A stretch of 64,000 bases of DNA from Nostoc sp. GT001. GTDB lineage: Bacteria > Cyanobacteriota > Cyanobacteriia > Cyanobacteriales > Nostocaceae. The DNA is taken from the NCBI RefSeq assembly GCF_030382115.1, contig NZ_JAUDRJ010000003.1, positions 6,146,981 through 6,210,980 on the forward strand. The letters are read 5' to 3'. This document shows, piece after piece, positions 25,574-33,233 of this stretch. How positions within the stretch are numbered: the first letter of the stretch is position 1; each line of letters starts with the position of its first letter. A program made the translations under genes and the position numbers. The notes below the pieces were generated by a model that searched no databases, was not told the origin of the DNA, and saw only the letters and a list, made by a program, of their open reading frames with translations.

Positions 25574-26362
25574 ATGTTAACAACACTTCCAGACACCTCT
25601 GCCAACTTGGCGATCGCCTTATTAATTAACTATAGTTTCGATCTCAGTGGGTATAGTGCCAATGAGCTAGTTGAGCGTTGGCAAACGCAATACCCCCTTA
25701 ATTGGCTACACCTGGCAGTGATTGAGGCACTATATCAAGGTCGTTATAAAGCCGTTTCCGTGCAGCAAATTTTAGTATTTTGGCAGCGCCGGGATCAGGC
25801 TACATATCATTTCAACATGGAATTTGAACGGATGATTTGTAGCAAATTTCCTCAAAGCTTAACGTCATCGGCTGCACCAGCTCTACCGCCAGCCAAGAAA
25901 AAACCCACTCTAGAGCAAGTGACGAGTCCTCAATTACCACCAGCTAGGATTCGCAATGGCTATCAACACAGCAATACTGCGACTCTCCAACTGAAAAGTT
26001 ATGAACCAAAAACATCTTTGACCGAAGAAGATGGAAAGCAGGAAGATAGAGACAATAAAACCGTCTTGAAGTCTCCGCTTTCTGGGAAATTTACCTCTTC
26101 GGCAACCCTTGAGCGATTATCTGCTGTCAGCCAGAGGCAAACTTCACAAGAAAGTCCAGCGCTTTCCCCATCACAAAACCATCATCAACGACAGCCAAAA
26201 CTGCTTCCACCTGCTCCTATTCATGCCCCAATCGGGCAATTTACCCCCGAAACAAGCGATCGCTCTGATTCTTTCACATCTAAACTCAAAGCCATGTCTA
26301 GCGAACATAACCCAGGTGTGGGGAGCAGGGGAGCAGGGGAGCAGGGGGAGAATGACAAATGA
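25574..26362 (+). CDS. Conserved cyanobacterial protein of unknown function
   Basis: Residues 1-100 form a recognisable globular domain (SANLAIALLINYSFDLSG, then ELVERWQTQYPLNWLHLAVIEALYQGRYKAVSVQQILVFWQRR) of a type seen only in cyanobacteria, function unknown. The remaining 160 residues are low-complexity, Ser/Gln/Pro-rich and probably disordered. The last 15 residues (GVGSRGAGEQGENDK) are translated from the GGGGAGCA tract at 26318-26365, so the natural C-terminus was probably replaced by a repeat. The frame opens at a TTG at 25553; the ATG at 25574 is preferred. Confidence 0.65.
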   Translation: MLTTLPDTSANLAIALLINYSFDLSGYSANELVERWQTQYPLNWLHLAVIEALYQGRYKAVSVQQILVFWQRRDQATYHFNMEFERMICSKFPQSLTSSAAPALPPAKKKPTLEQVTSPQLPPARIRNGYQHSNTATLQLKSYEPKTSLTEEDGKQEDRDNKTVLKSPLSGKFTSSATLERLSAVSQRQTSQESPALSPSQNHHQRQPKLLPPAPIHAPIGQFTPETSDRSDSFTSKLKAMSSEHNPGVGSRGAGEQGENDK

Positions 26363-26373
26363 CAAATGACATT

Positions 26374-28443
26374 TTATTCTGCAACTAACAACTTAAAGCG
26401 CTCATCGTCGGCAATATCATCAAAATCGAGGTCACTTGCTGCGTCTTCTTTATACCTGGGATTCAGTTCAATCGCTTGTTGTAAAGTTAACAGAGATCGG
26501 TCAACTTGTCTTTGCAGTGCGTAACAGGCTGCTTTGTTGTAATAAGCACTGGCATAATCTGGCTTAATTTCTAAGGCTTTGTTAAAACTAGCGATCGCTT
26601 CATCATCGCGTCCCAATCTTACCAATGTATAACCGTGTTTATCCCAGATTTTGGGAGAATTGGGTTGGAATTCCAGGGCTTTCTCAAAGGAGACGATTGC
26701 CTCTTCGTATTGTTCTAATGCTACTAGGGAAAGACCGCGATTTAACCAGGCAACGGCATCGTCAGGTTTGATTTGTGTAGCTTTGTCAAATGAGGCAAAG
26801 GCTTGCTGATGTTGTTGTAAATTTCCAAAAGCAACGCCCTGATCGCACCAAGCTTGATGATAATCTGGCTGAATTGCAATCGCTTTATCATAAGATGCGA
26901 TCGCATCTTGGTAGCGTTTCAACCTTCCCAAAGTTAAACCACGTTTTAACCAACTCACAGGTTCATCAGGTTGGATTTTCACTGCTTGATTGTAAGCTGC
27001 GATCGCATCTTCATAGCGCCTTTGAGAAAACAGATCGTCTCCCTGTTTTACATACTCATCAGCAGTGAATTCCGGTTGTTGCGGCTGTTCCTGTATTTCT
27101 TGCTCAACTTCAAAATTCACCACTTCTAGAATCGATTCCGGCGTAATTTCAGTTAGTTCTTGAAGAATTAGATCCTTTCTTTCTTGGGCATCCAATTGTA
27201 ACTCAGAGAGTTGAGAGACAAACTCAGTTTCTAATCTTTCTAACTTCTCTAAAATGAGAATTTTTTGTTGTTGAGCATTCCATTGTAATTCTGAGAATTG
27301 CGAACTAAACTCAGAACCAGATTTTTCTAAATTCTCAATGATTAGCTCTTTAGATTTTTGAGCATCGACTTGTAATTCAGATAATTGCAATTTAAATTCT
27401 GACTGCAATACTTCTAAACTCGCAAGAATTTTATTTTTTTGTTCTTGAGCATCTACCTGTAATTCAGATAATTGAGATTTAAGTTGCCGATCAAATATAC
27501 CTAAATTGTTAACGGCAATCTCTTTTTGCTGTTGAGCATCAACGTGTAATTCGGATAACTTTTCTACAAATTCTGCCTGTAATTTTGTTAAACTTTCAAA
27601 AATTATATCTTTTTGCTGTTGAGCATCAGACTGCCATCCAGAAAGTTGAGATGTGAACTCAGACTTTGATATTTCTACATCAGCAACGGCTAGTTCTTGC
27701 TGTTGTTGCACACCTAACTTTAACTTAGATAGTTCTTCTGCGATCGCAGATGCTAATTTTCCTAAATTTTCCAGTGCTATATCTTTTTGTTGTTGAGCAT
27801 CAAACTCTAACTTAGATAACCCCAACGCAAATTTTGACTCTAAATTTTCTATATTTTCTTGAGATTTTTTTAGTTCCGCTTCTAATCTACTTAATACCTG
27901 TACTTTATTTAAATCCAGATCGGATATCAGAATAGATACATTTTCTTGTTCATTTTTAATTTTTTGTTGTAAAGCAGTTGCTTCCTGTTCTAATTCAGAA
28001 TTTATTTTTTTCGCATCTTGAATAACCTTTTCAGCTTCTTGTTTAACGGTGGTTAGCTGATTTTGTAATTTTTCCATTCCCTGGACTTGTTGCATTGCCC
28101 TATCAACAATTTCCCGAATTATCACCCGTCGCAACAGCCATAACAAAGCAATGACTGCGACTGGAAAAAGACTTAGTATAACTAGCCAAATATCTAGTAA
28201 TATAGTTGTGCGGCTAAAAGTGCTTTTAAAATCAGATTGGACTTGCTGTTGAATTCGTTTTTCTGCTCGTAGTCGTGCTAACTCTTCCCGTTCTGAATTC
28301 GATAACACCGGAGCCGGAGTTAGTGCTGGGTTGGGTGATGGTGCAGATTGTCCACTGGCGATTCCAATGGATAACAATAAGGGTAAAAATACAATAGTAC
28401 TTTTTCCAATTAAAGCGAAAACAGCTTGATTTTTGCTCTGCAT
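26374..28443 (-). CDS. Membrane protein with eight 29-residue repeats and C-terminal TPRs
   Basis: Numbering is from the ATG at 28452; the ATG at 28443 is also usable. A signal peptide or first membrane segment (about 11-33) and a second segment (about 84-107) are followed by coiled coil. Residues 207-438 are eight tandem repeats of 29 residues with the pattern EFxSQLSELQxDAQQQKxxxLExL. A Glu/Pro-rich hinge leads to six tetratricopeptide repeats (about 465-680). TPRs bind other proteins, so this may be an envelope scaffold on the cytoplasmic or periplasmic side. I know of no named homologue. The gene is convergent with the preceding one. Confidence 0.75.
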   Translation of the reverse strand: MQSKNQAVFALIGKSTIVFLPLLLSIGIASGQSAPSPNPALTPAPVLSNSEREELARLRAEKRIQQQVQSDFKSTFSRTTILLDIWLVILSLFPVAVIALLWLLRRVIIREIVDRAMQQVQGMEKLQNQLTTVKQEAEKVIQDAKKINSELEQEATALQQKIKNEQENVSILISDLDLNKVQVLSRLEAELKKSQENIENLESKFALGLSKLEFDAQQQKDIALENLGKLASAIAEELSKLKLGVQQQQELAVADVEISKSEFTSQLSGWQSDAQQQKDIIFESLTKLQAEFVEKLSELHVDAQQQKEIAVNNLGIFDRQLKSQLSELQVDAQEQKNKILASLEVLQSEFKLQLSELQVDAQKSKELIIENLEKSGSEFSSQFSELQWNAQQQKILILEKLERLETEFVSQLSELQLDAQERKDLILQELTEITPESILEVVNFEVEQEIQEQPQQPEFTADEYVKQGDDLFSQRRYEDAIAAYNQAVKIQPDEPVSWLKRGLTLGRLKRYQDAIASYDKAIAIQPDYHQAWCDQGVAFGNLQQHQQAFASFDKATQIKPDDAVAWLNRGLSLVALEQYEEAIVSFEKALEFQPNSPKIWDKHGYTLVRLGRDDEAIASFNKALEIKPDYASAYYNKAACYALQRQVDRSLLTLQQAIELNPRYKEDAASDLDFDDIADDERFKLLVAE

Positions 28444-28650
28444 AACAACCATCTGAGTCTGTTGGTCAGTTTTTGAAGCGGCGTGCCTCTCTCCAATCTA
28501 TAACAGAATTAAGTGGTTAAATGTTGTAGAGGCAGTGTAAAATTCTGAACAATCCTTAACTAATCCGTTTTCTCGTCCTGAGTGTACGTACAACTTTAGT
28601 CGTAGAGTGCAGTCAAGTTTGTGACAATTTTTGGTGATGTCCTACTATAA

Positions 28651-28860
28651 CATTACTATCTTGTATTTACTGCTAAAGATGGTGAAAGTCAAGCAGTAAA
28701 AATAATAATTTATCAACCAGTTAAAGACAAAATGCGAAAGCATCGACGCTTTCTTAGACCATCCACCGAAGAAGGTTCGGGCTTTATTTTTACAGATAAC
28801 ACATTGAAAGTGGAAGTTCTAGCTGTATGGGAAGTGTCATGTGTGGTTACTTCGCATTAA
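28651..28860 (+). pseudogene. Possible gene fragment without start codon
   Basis: Reading from just after a TAA gives YLVFTAKDGESQAVKIIIYQPVKDKMRKHRRFL, then STEEGSGFIFTDNTLKVEVLAVWEV and a stop at 28858. The composition looks like real protein, but the only ATG is internal (28732) and has no ribosome site. It may be the tail of a decayed gene. I do not recognise it. Confidence 0.3.
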
Positions 28861-28868
28861 CATTAGAT

Positions 28869-28972
28869 TATAGCAATCTGAAATCATTTGTGAAAAATTA
28901 GATCCCCGACTTCTTCGAGAAGTCGGGGATCTGGACACCGCGCATTTTCACAAATCAAATAGGATTGCTATA
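28869..28972. mobile_element. Foldback MITE-like element, TATAGCAATC family, copy 1
   Basis: The outer ends TATAGCAATC (28869) and GGATTGCTATA (to 28972) are inverted, and so are the next bases TTTGTGAAAA and TTTTCACAAA. In the centre sits a separate perfect hairpin GATCCCCGACTTCT/AGAAGTCGGGGATC (28900-28932). A second member with the same ends lies at 29298-29398, so the two flank a small gene. Confidence 0.72.
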
Positions 28973-29026
28973 TCTACAGTAAATAGATTACTTGTTCTCA
29001 AATTAACTTAACAAAGGCGGTAGAAA

Positions 29027-29287
29027 ATGGGTCGCATAAATCCTTACACACTGCAATTGCAGATTACCCGAATGTTTGAGCAAGGGCAATCATTTTTTGC
29101 CACAACCAAGGTACAGGAATGGTTGAAAGAACGTAAACATAATCCAGAAGATTATGACATTCTTTTCCATAAAAAACCTGCACCTCCTGGTTCCAAAGAA
29201 GTGATGGTTGTGGAAATTGAATTACGCCGTAAAGATGGACAACCTGTAGATCCGTGGTTGCAGGAACAAGCAAATCTCCATGCCTGA
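29027..29287 (+). CDS. Small conserved hypothetical protein
   Basis: An 86-residue hydrophilic protein (MGRINPYTLQLQITRMFEQG, then TTKVQEWLKERKHNPEDYDILFHKKPAPPGSKEVMVVEIELRRKDG) with no signal or membrane segment. The pattern suggests a small alpha/beta fold. AAGG is placed about 11 bases before the ATG. I do not recognise the family. Two copies of the same foldback element flank it (28869-28972 and 29298-29398), which may be coincidence or may mark a mobile cassette. Confidence 0.65.
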   Translation: MGRINPYTLQLQITRMFEQGQSFFATTKVQEWLKERKHNPEDYDILFHKKPAPPGSKEVMVVEIELRRKDGQPVDPWLQEQANLHA

Positions 29288-29297
29288 TTTTCGCAAC

Positions 29298-29398
29298 TAT
29301 AGCAGTCCTAAATTAGATGTGAAAACTTCTTTTTCTCTTCTTGGTATTTCGCAGAAAAAGCGGTTTGTTCATTTTCACAACTTAGATAGGATTGCTAT
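29298..29398. mobile_element. Foldback MITE-like element, TATAGCAATC family, copy 2
   Basis: Ends TATAGCAGTCCTAAATTAGA and, inverted, TTAGATAGGATTGCTAT; the inner arms GTGAAAA and TTTTCAC also pair. The central part differs completely from copy 1 (CTTCTTTTTCTCTTCTTGG), so only the outer arms define the family. Confidence 0.68.
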
Positions 29399-29526
29399 GT
29401 GTGAGTACGCCTACGCCTAAACTCAAAACATAACCTACTGTAAATATTGAAATAAGTTTACACAAAATTTATATATATCTGACAACCTTAAAGATTTAAC
29501 AAAGATCGTCTTTTGTTGGTTATTTC

Positions 29527-29548
29527 TTAACCTATATACATTGGTTAA
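29527..29548. promoter_or_regulatory. Dyad TTAACC-N10-GGTTAA upstream of the PEP-CTERM gene
   Basis: TTAACC (29527-29532) and GGTTAA (29543-29548) are perfect inverted half-sites 59 bases before the ATG. The left half with its preceding C is CTTAACCT, one unit of the cyanobacterial Pho box, but the other two direct units are absent, so I call it only an operator candidate. Confidence 0.35.
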
Positions 29549-29606
29549 AAGTTTATTTAAGTGAGATTACAGAATTATTCATTTTTTAGTTTCGGAGATT
29601 TTTCTG

Positions 29607-30152
29607 ATGAAATTAGCTAAAGATATTAGCGTTGCGGTTTTTGCTGTTGCTATCTCGGTTGCTGCTGTTGTTAAACCGACGCAAGCTGCCTTAGTTAATT
29701 ATGATTTCACCGTAAATGCAACATCTGGCGATCGCCCCGGTCAGTATTTTGGCTCTTTTCGGTATGATGACTCCACTTTAACCAATACAGGTCTTGAAAC
29801 ATTGGGAGTGGAGAATGGATTAGTAGTGGCATTCAACTACTTAGGTACTAACTATACAGAGGTAGATGATACTGATTTTAACAGTTTTCCTATAGCTAGC
29901 TTTAATAATGGCAAAATTTTGGGACTAAGCTATTTTATTGCAGACCAATTTGCGATCGCAAGCGATCCAAATACTCCAGATGTTGGAGGAAACAACTTTT
30001 ATCTGATTGATCAATCAGTAAATACAACACAAGTAGGTACTGTAAGCTACGCTAAAGTACCCGAACCGTTAGCTGTTGGTGGTACGGCTTTTGCTGCTGT
30101 TATGGGATTGTGGATGCAACGCAAGAAGAGAGCAACAAAAGTTATGGGTTAA
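29607..30152 (+). CDS. PEP-CTERM sorting-domain exported protein
   Basis: A Sec signal peptide (MKLAKDISVAVFAVAISVAAVVKPTQA) is followed by a beta-rich body of about 125 residues and a C-terminal sorting tail: VPEPLAVGGTAFAAVMGLWMQRKKR, that is V-P-E-P, a hydrophobic helix and a basic end. Proteins with this tail are processed by an exosortase and released or linked to surface polysaccharide. No exosortase gene is in the window. GGAG lies nine bases before the ATG. The body resembles other cyanobacterial PEP-CTERM proteins of unknown role. Confidence 0.82.
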   Translation: MKLAKDISVAVFAVAISVAAVVKPTQAALVNYDFTVNATSGDRPGQYFGSFRYDDSTLTNTGLETLGVENGLVVAFNYLGTNYTEVDDTDFNSFPIASFNNGKILGLSYFIADQFAIASDPNTPDVGGNNFYLIDQSVNTTQVGTVSYAKVPEPLAVGGTAFAAVMGLWMQRKKRATKVMG

Positions 30153-30279
30153 CTGTAGACAATGAGTAAATCACCTTATCCTTGCCCGTATTTAGGTTAA
30201 GGATTAAGGTGATTTAAAACTATTTAAGATACTGTAGTGACAAAGGAGCGATCGCTAAATAAATCTGTTCCTATCGTTT

Positions 30280-31644
30280 TTAAAGACCACCAATAACGCC
30301 ACCGTCATTACGGGTAATTACTACCACTGATGAACGTGGGCGACCTGATGGGCCATACCCTTGACTATTAGGCCAATTGCTGCCGAGTGTGGGATTCGAG
30401 GCATCTCCGCGATCGCCTGGGTGTTGGATGTTGATAAACATCGCTTTACCATCGGGTGTACTAGTAATACCAGTTACTTCACAATCCGTAGGGCTGGTTA
30501 AGAAGCGCCTAACTTGTTTGGTATTGGGGTCAGCACATGACATAGTGTTGCTACCGATGTTTACCAAGTCGCCGATACCATCACCTGCGTGGTCAGTCTG
30601 AATCCAAAGGCGTCCGAAGTCGTCGAACCAGAGACCATCTGGTGAACTTAAATCGTCACCTTTAATGTTGCCCTTGAGATTTGGTTCGGGTCTAGTTTTG
30701 TCGCCAGCTTCAAAGAAGATATCCCATTTGAAGGTAGTTGCTGTAACGCTGCGTCCATCTTCGCGCCAGCGAATGATGTGACCGTAACGGTTGTCAGGAC
30801 GTGGGTTGGGAGGATTCACGGGAGGACGCGCACCGCCTGCTGCTGTTGTGCCGTCTGGCTGGTTGGAGGAAACTGGAGTTGTGCCCCGACGATTATTGTT
30901 GGTCAATGTGCAGTAGACTTCAATCTCTTTATATCCACCGATCCGAGGACGCACAGCTACCCACTCTGGGCGATCCATCATGGTTGCGCCGACTCTATCC
31001 GCAGCTTGTCTTGTCTTAACCAGCACTTCAGCTTGGTTTCTGAAACCGTTCTCTGGTGTCAAACCATTCTGACCGTAGACCAAAGGAAGCCACTTACCAG
31101 TACCGTTGTCATTGAATTTGGCAACGTATAAAACACCGTTATCAAGCAAATCGCGGTTAGCAGAACGATTTCCGGGATTGAAAGTTTGGGCACAAACGAA
31201 CTTGTAGATATACTCGTTGCGCTCGTCATCACCCTGATAGAAAGCAACACGGTTATTGTCATCAACAACAACCTGAGCGCTCTCATGCTTGAACCGACCA
31301 AGGGCAGTACGCTTGACTGGTTTGCTTTGCGGATTGTAGGGATCAATCTCAACCACCCAGCCGAATAAATGGGGTTCAAGTGGGTTGGTGCTGGCATCGA
31401 ATCGTGGATCAACTTCTGGCCAGCGATAGCTAGACTGTCTAGGTACACCGTATCGATTCTGCCCTGCGAGGATATCAGACTTTTCGATGCCTGGAATTGC
31501 AGCTACATCTCCTGTAGGATTAGCAAAGTAGCCGTTCCAGTTCTCTTCGCAGGTTAAGTAAGTGCCCCAAGGAGTATAGCCGTTGGCGCAGTTGTTGAGA
31601 GTACCATAAGCGGTGTAGCCGTCATTAAGTGTGCCGAGTGTCAA
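30280..31644 (-). CDS. PhoX-like phosphatase (DUF839), C-terminal part
   Basis: This frame holds most of a DUF839/PhoX-type protein: NNCANGYTPWGTYLTCEENWNGYF, LFGWVVEIDPYNPQSKPVKRTALGRFKHE, FYQGDDERNEYIYKF and, near the end, SPDGLWFDDFGRLWIQTD and VTGITSTPDGKAMFINIQHPGD. The glutamates of CEEN, KHE and GDDE correspond to metal-ligand regions of PhoX, a calcium/iron alkaline phosphatase. The N-terminal part lies in the previous frame (31625-32443) and the two overlap by 20 bases, so a one-base shift at about 31640 splits the gene. The TTG start at 31644 is unlikely to be used in a normal way. Confidence 0.83.
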   Translation of the reverse strand: MTLGTLNDGYTAYGTLNNCANGYTPWGTYLTCEENWNGYFANPTGDVAAIPGIEKSDILAGQNRYGVPRQSSYRWPEVDPRFDASTNPLEPHLFGWVVEIDPYNPQSKPVKRTALGRFKHESAQVVVDDNNRVAFYQGDDERNEYIYKFVCAQTFNPGNRSANRDLLDNGVLYVAKFNDNGTGKWLPLVYGQNGLTPENGFRNQAEVLVKTRQAADRVGATMMDRPEWVAVRPRIGGYKEIEVYCTLTNNNRRGTTPVSSNQPDGTTAAGGARPPVNPPNPRPDNRYGHIIRWREDGRSVTATTFKWDIFFEAGDKTRPEPNLKGNIKGDDLSSPDGLWFDDFGRLWIQTDHAGDGIGDLVNIGSNTMSCADPNTKQVRRFLTSPTDCEVTGITSTPDGKAMFINIQHPGDRGDASNPTLGSNWPNSQGYGPSGRPRSSVVVITRNDGGVIGGL

Positions 31645-32443
31645 CAGAGCCAGTTGGCTGAATTGAAAACTTTTTCGACTTTAACAATGCATCGCCAGCC
31701 GCAGGCCTCGATACTCGCATCTTGGTGTTGCCGGTAATGCGGCGACCATAAGACGAATTACGATTAAAACTCCAGCCATTGCCATTTTTGGAAATTTCCA
31801 CAACAGACACGCCATGAGCAGCCTGAGACTTCCGTACCTTGGCAATTGTGACTACATCCAGGCCATCTGGATGCAAAATTGATTCCTGGGTGTACTCATG
31901 GTTAACGCACAACAGACCAGTATTGATGGGCTGGTTTAAAAAGCCTCTTAGCGATCTTGTTTGTGAACTTACTGTCCGACCAACAACATTCCCTGGTTGT
32001 AAAGGAAAGTAGTGCATCCCATCATTGTGCATACCAAACTGCTTTTCTTGAGCAGCCGCATCTTGGGAGGCATCTGCTAGCCAAGTCGGGCCACCAGGTG
32101 CAATCGGATCTCCCCAAGCAATCAGCACTTTGGCTGTATAACCTTCAGGAACACTGACAAGATCCTTTTCCAGAAGTCCTGTAGCTGGGTTGAGTAGATT
32201 CGGTGGAATGCTCTTGAAGCCTATGCCAGCAAATCCAGTTCCCTTGGGAATCGGCGCTGCATCAACACTTTGGAGAAAGCCACCGATGGAAACATCGCCC
32301 ACAACAGTTAGCACCGACGTACCCACAGCCGTCATGATGAACCGCCGCCGACTCAAGCTAACGCGGTCAATCACATCACGAATTGACTCGTTACCAGATG
32401 GGTTGAGGGTCAAATTGTTTTTAGGGTGAGAGCGTCCTTTCAT
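31625..32443 (-). CDS. PhoX-like phosphatase (DUF839), N-terminal part with Tat signal
   Basis: The N-terminus has a twin-arginine signal, SRRRFIMTAVGTSVLTVVG (from residue 31), for export of the folded enzyme. The domain start is clear: GFKSIPPNLLNPATGLLEKDLVSVPEGYTAKVLIAWGDPI and FGMHNDGMHYFPL, then LLCVNHEYTQESILHPDG, a metal-ligand region in PhoX. It ends with PTGSVDTRHT, which leaves the expected frame; the protein continues at 31644. GGAG lies eight bases before the ATG. If joined, the product is about 720 residues. Confidence 0.83.
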   Translation of the reverse strand: MKGRSHPKNNLTLNPSGNESIRDVIDRVSLSRRRFIMTAVGTSVLTVVGDVSIGGFLQSVDAAPIPKGTGFAGIGFKSIPPNLLNPATGLLEKDLVSVPEGYTAKVLIAWGDPIAPGGPTWLADASQDAAAQEKQFGMHNDGMHYFPLQPGNVVGRTVSSQTRSLRGFLNQPINTGLLCVNHEYTQESILHPDGLDVVTIAKVRKSQAAHGVSVVEISKNGNGWSFNRNSSYGRRITGNTKMRVSRPAAGDALLKSKKFSIQPTGSVDTRHT

Positions 32444-33233
32444 TCTTTGTTCTCCGTTTAAGGCTTGCGAGGTTGCTATTCAGTTCATCTCTCAATAACA
32501 TGAGTAATTTGGTAAATAAAAACTCTATATATTTACAACAATTACTTAGATTTTTATTGAGATTTGACACATATTTAACAGCTAATAGATAGCAATGAAT
32601 AACAAATTAAGACTGTCTGATGCTGCTTACACAGACTAAAATAGTCATGCTTACTTTAATTTAGTTACTAAGTATTAACATTGGGTTATATATTGATTAA
32701 TTTGAATTTATCAATAACTTTCTTTGATCAGAATATATTTTCGATAATTGAAGAAGAATTCAGAAGTCGCGGGTCTGAATTCCCGACTGATTGAAGACTA
32801 GCAAACTTCAATTTGGCGGGGGTCTTACAGGTATTTTCAGGTAGATAGACCTGTCGTAGGGGCGCAAGGACTTGCGCCCCTACGGCAGGTGTGGTTCAAA
32901 TATATAAAAACTGCTGTAAACCGAATTATTCAGACATTAGTAGACTACTGTCAGCTTTTCCGGTCATAATTCATCCTGAATTATGTTTGACAAATACAGA
33001 TGGCTACCTGAGACTAAATTTCGGCAAGCAATAACTGTAATATGGGTAATAACACAAACACTAAAATTAAGGTATTTGGCATCAATAGACAGTCTTTATC
33101 CTACAAAATAAAGTTATTAAAAATAATGTGAGATGTGAGTCAAAGCTGATATATTACAGCAGATATAATAACCGCTCAGAATAAATTTCTGGGCGGGCGA
33201 TGGTGCTAATTGAGAGTGTTGTAAAATATCAGC
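32444..33233. other. Intergenic region between the two PhoX-like genes
   Basis: AT-rich for most of its length with no gene. A dispersed hairpin at 32850-32889 has arms CCTGTCGTAGGGGCGCAAG and CTTGCGCCCCTACGGCAGG (one mismatch) with only two bases between. I saw no clear three-unit Pho box upstream of the frameshifted gene. The region 33155-33233 downstream of the second gene contains CCGCTCAGAATAAATTTCTGGGCGG, a possible terminator stem. Confidence 0.5.

Larger units (their letters stand above)
28453..29026. other. Intergenic region with gene fragment and foldback element
   Basis: Upstream part (28453-28650) probably holds the promoter of the TPR gene. A 69-codon open stretch without a proper start lies at 28651-28860. 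A foldback repeat (28869-28972) and the promoter of the next small gene follow. Confidence 0.5.

Noticed and set aside
29520..29560. Pho box upstream of the PEP-CTERM gene
   Set aside because: Only one CTTAACCT unit is present; the tandem units with 3-base spacing are missing.
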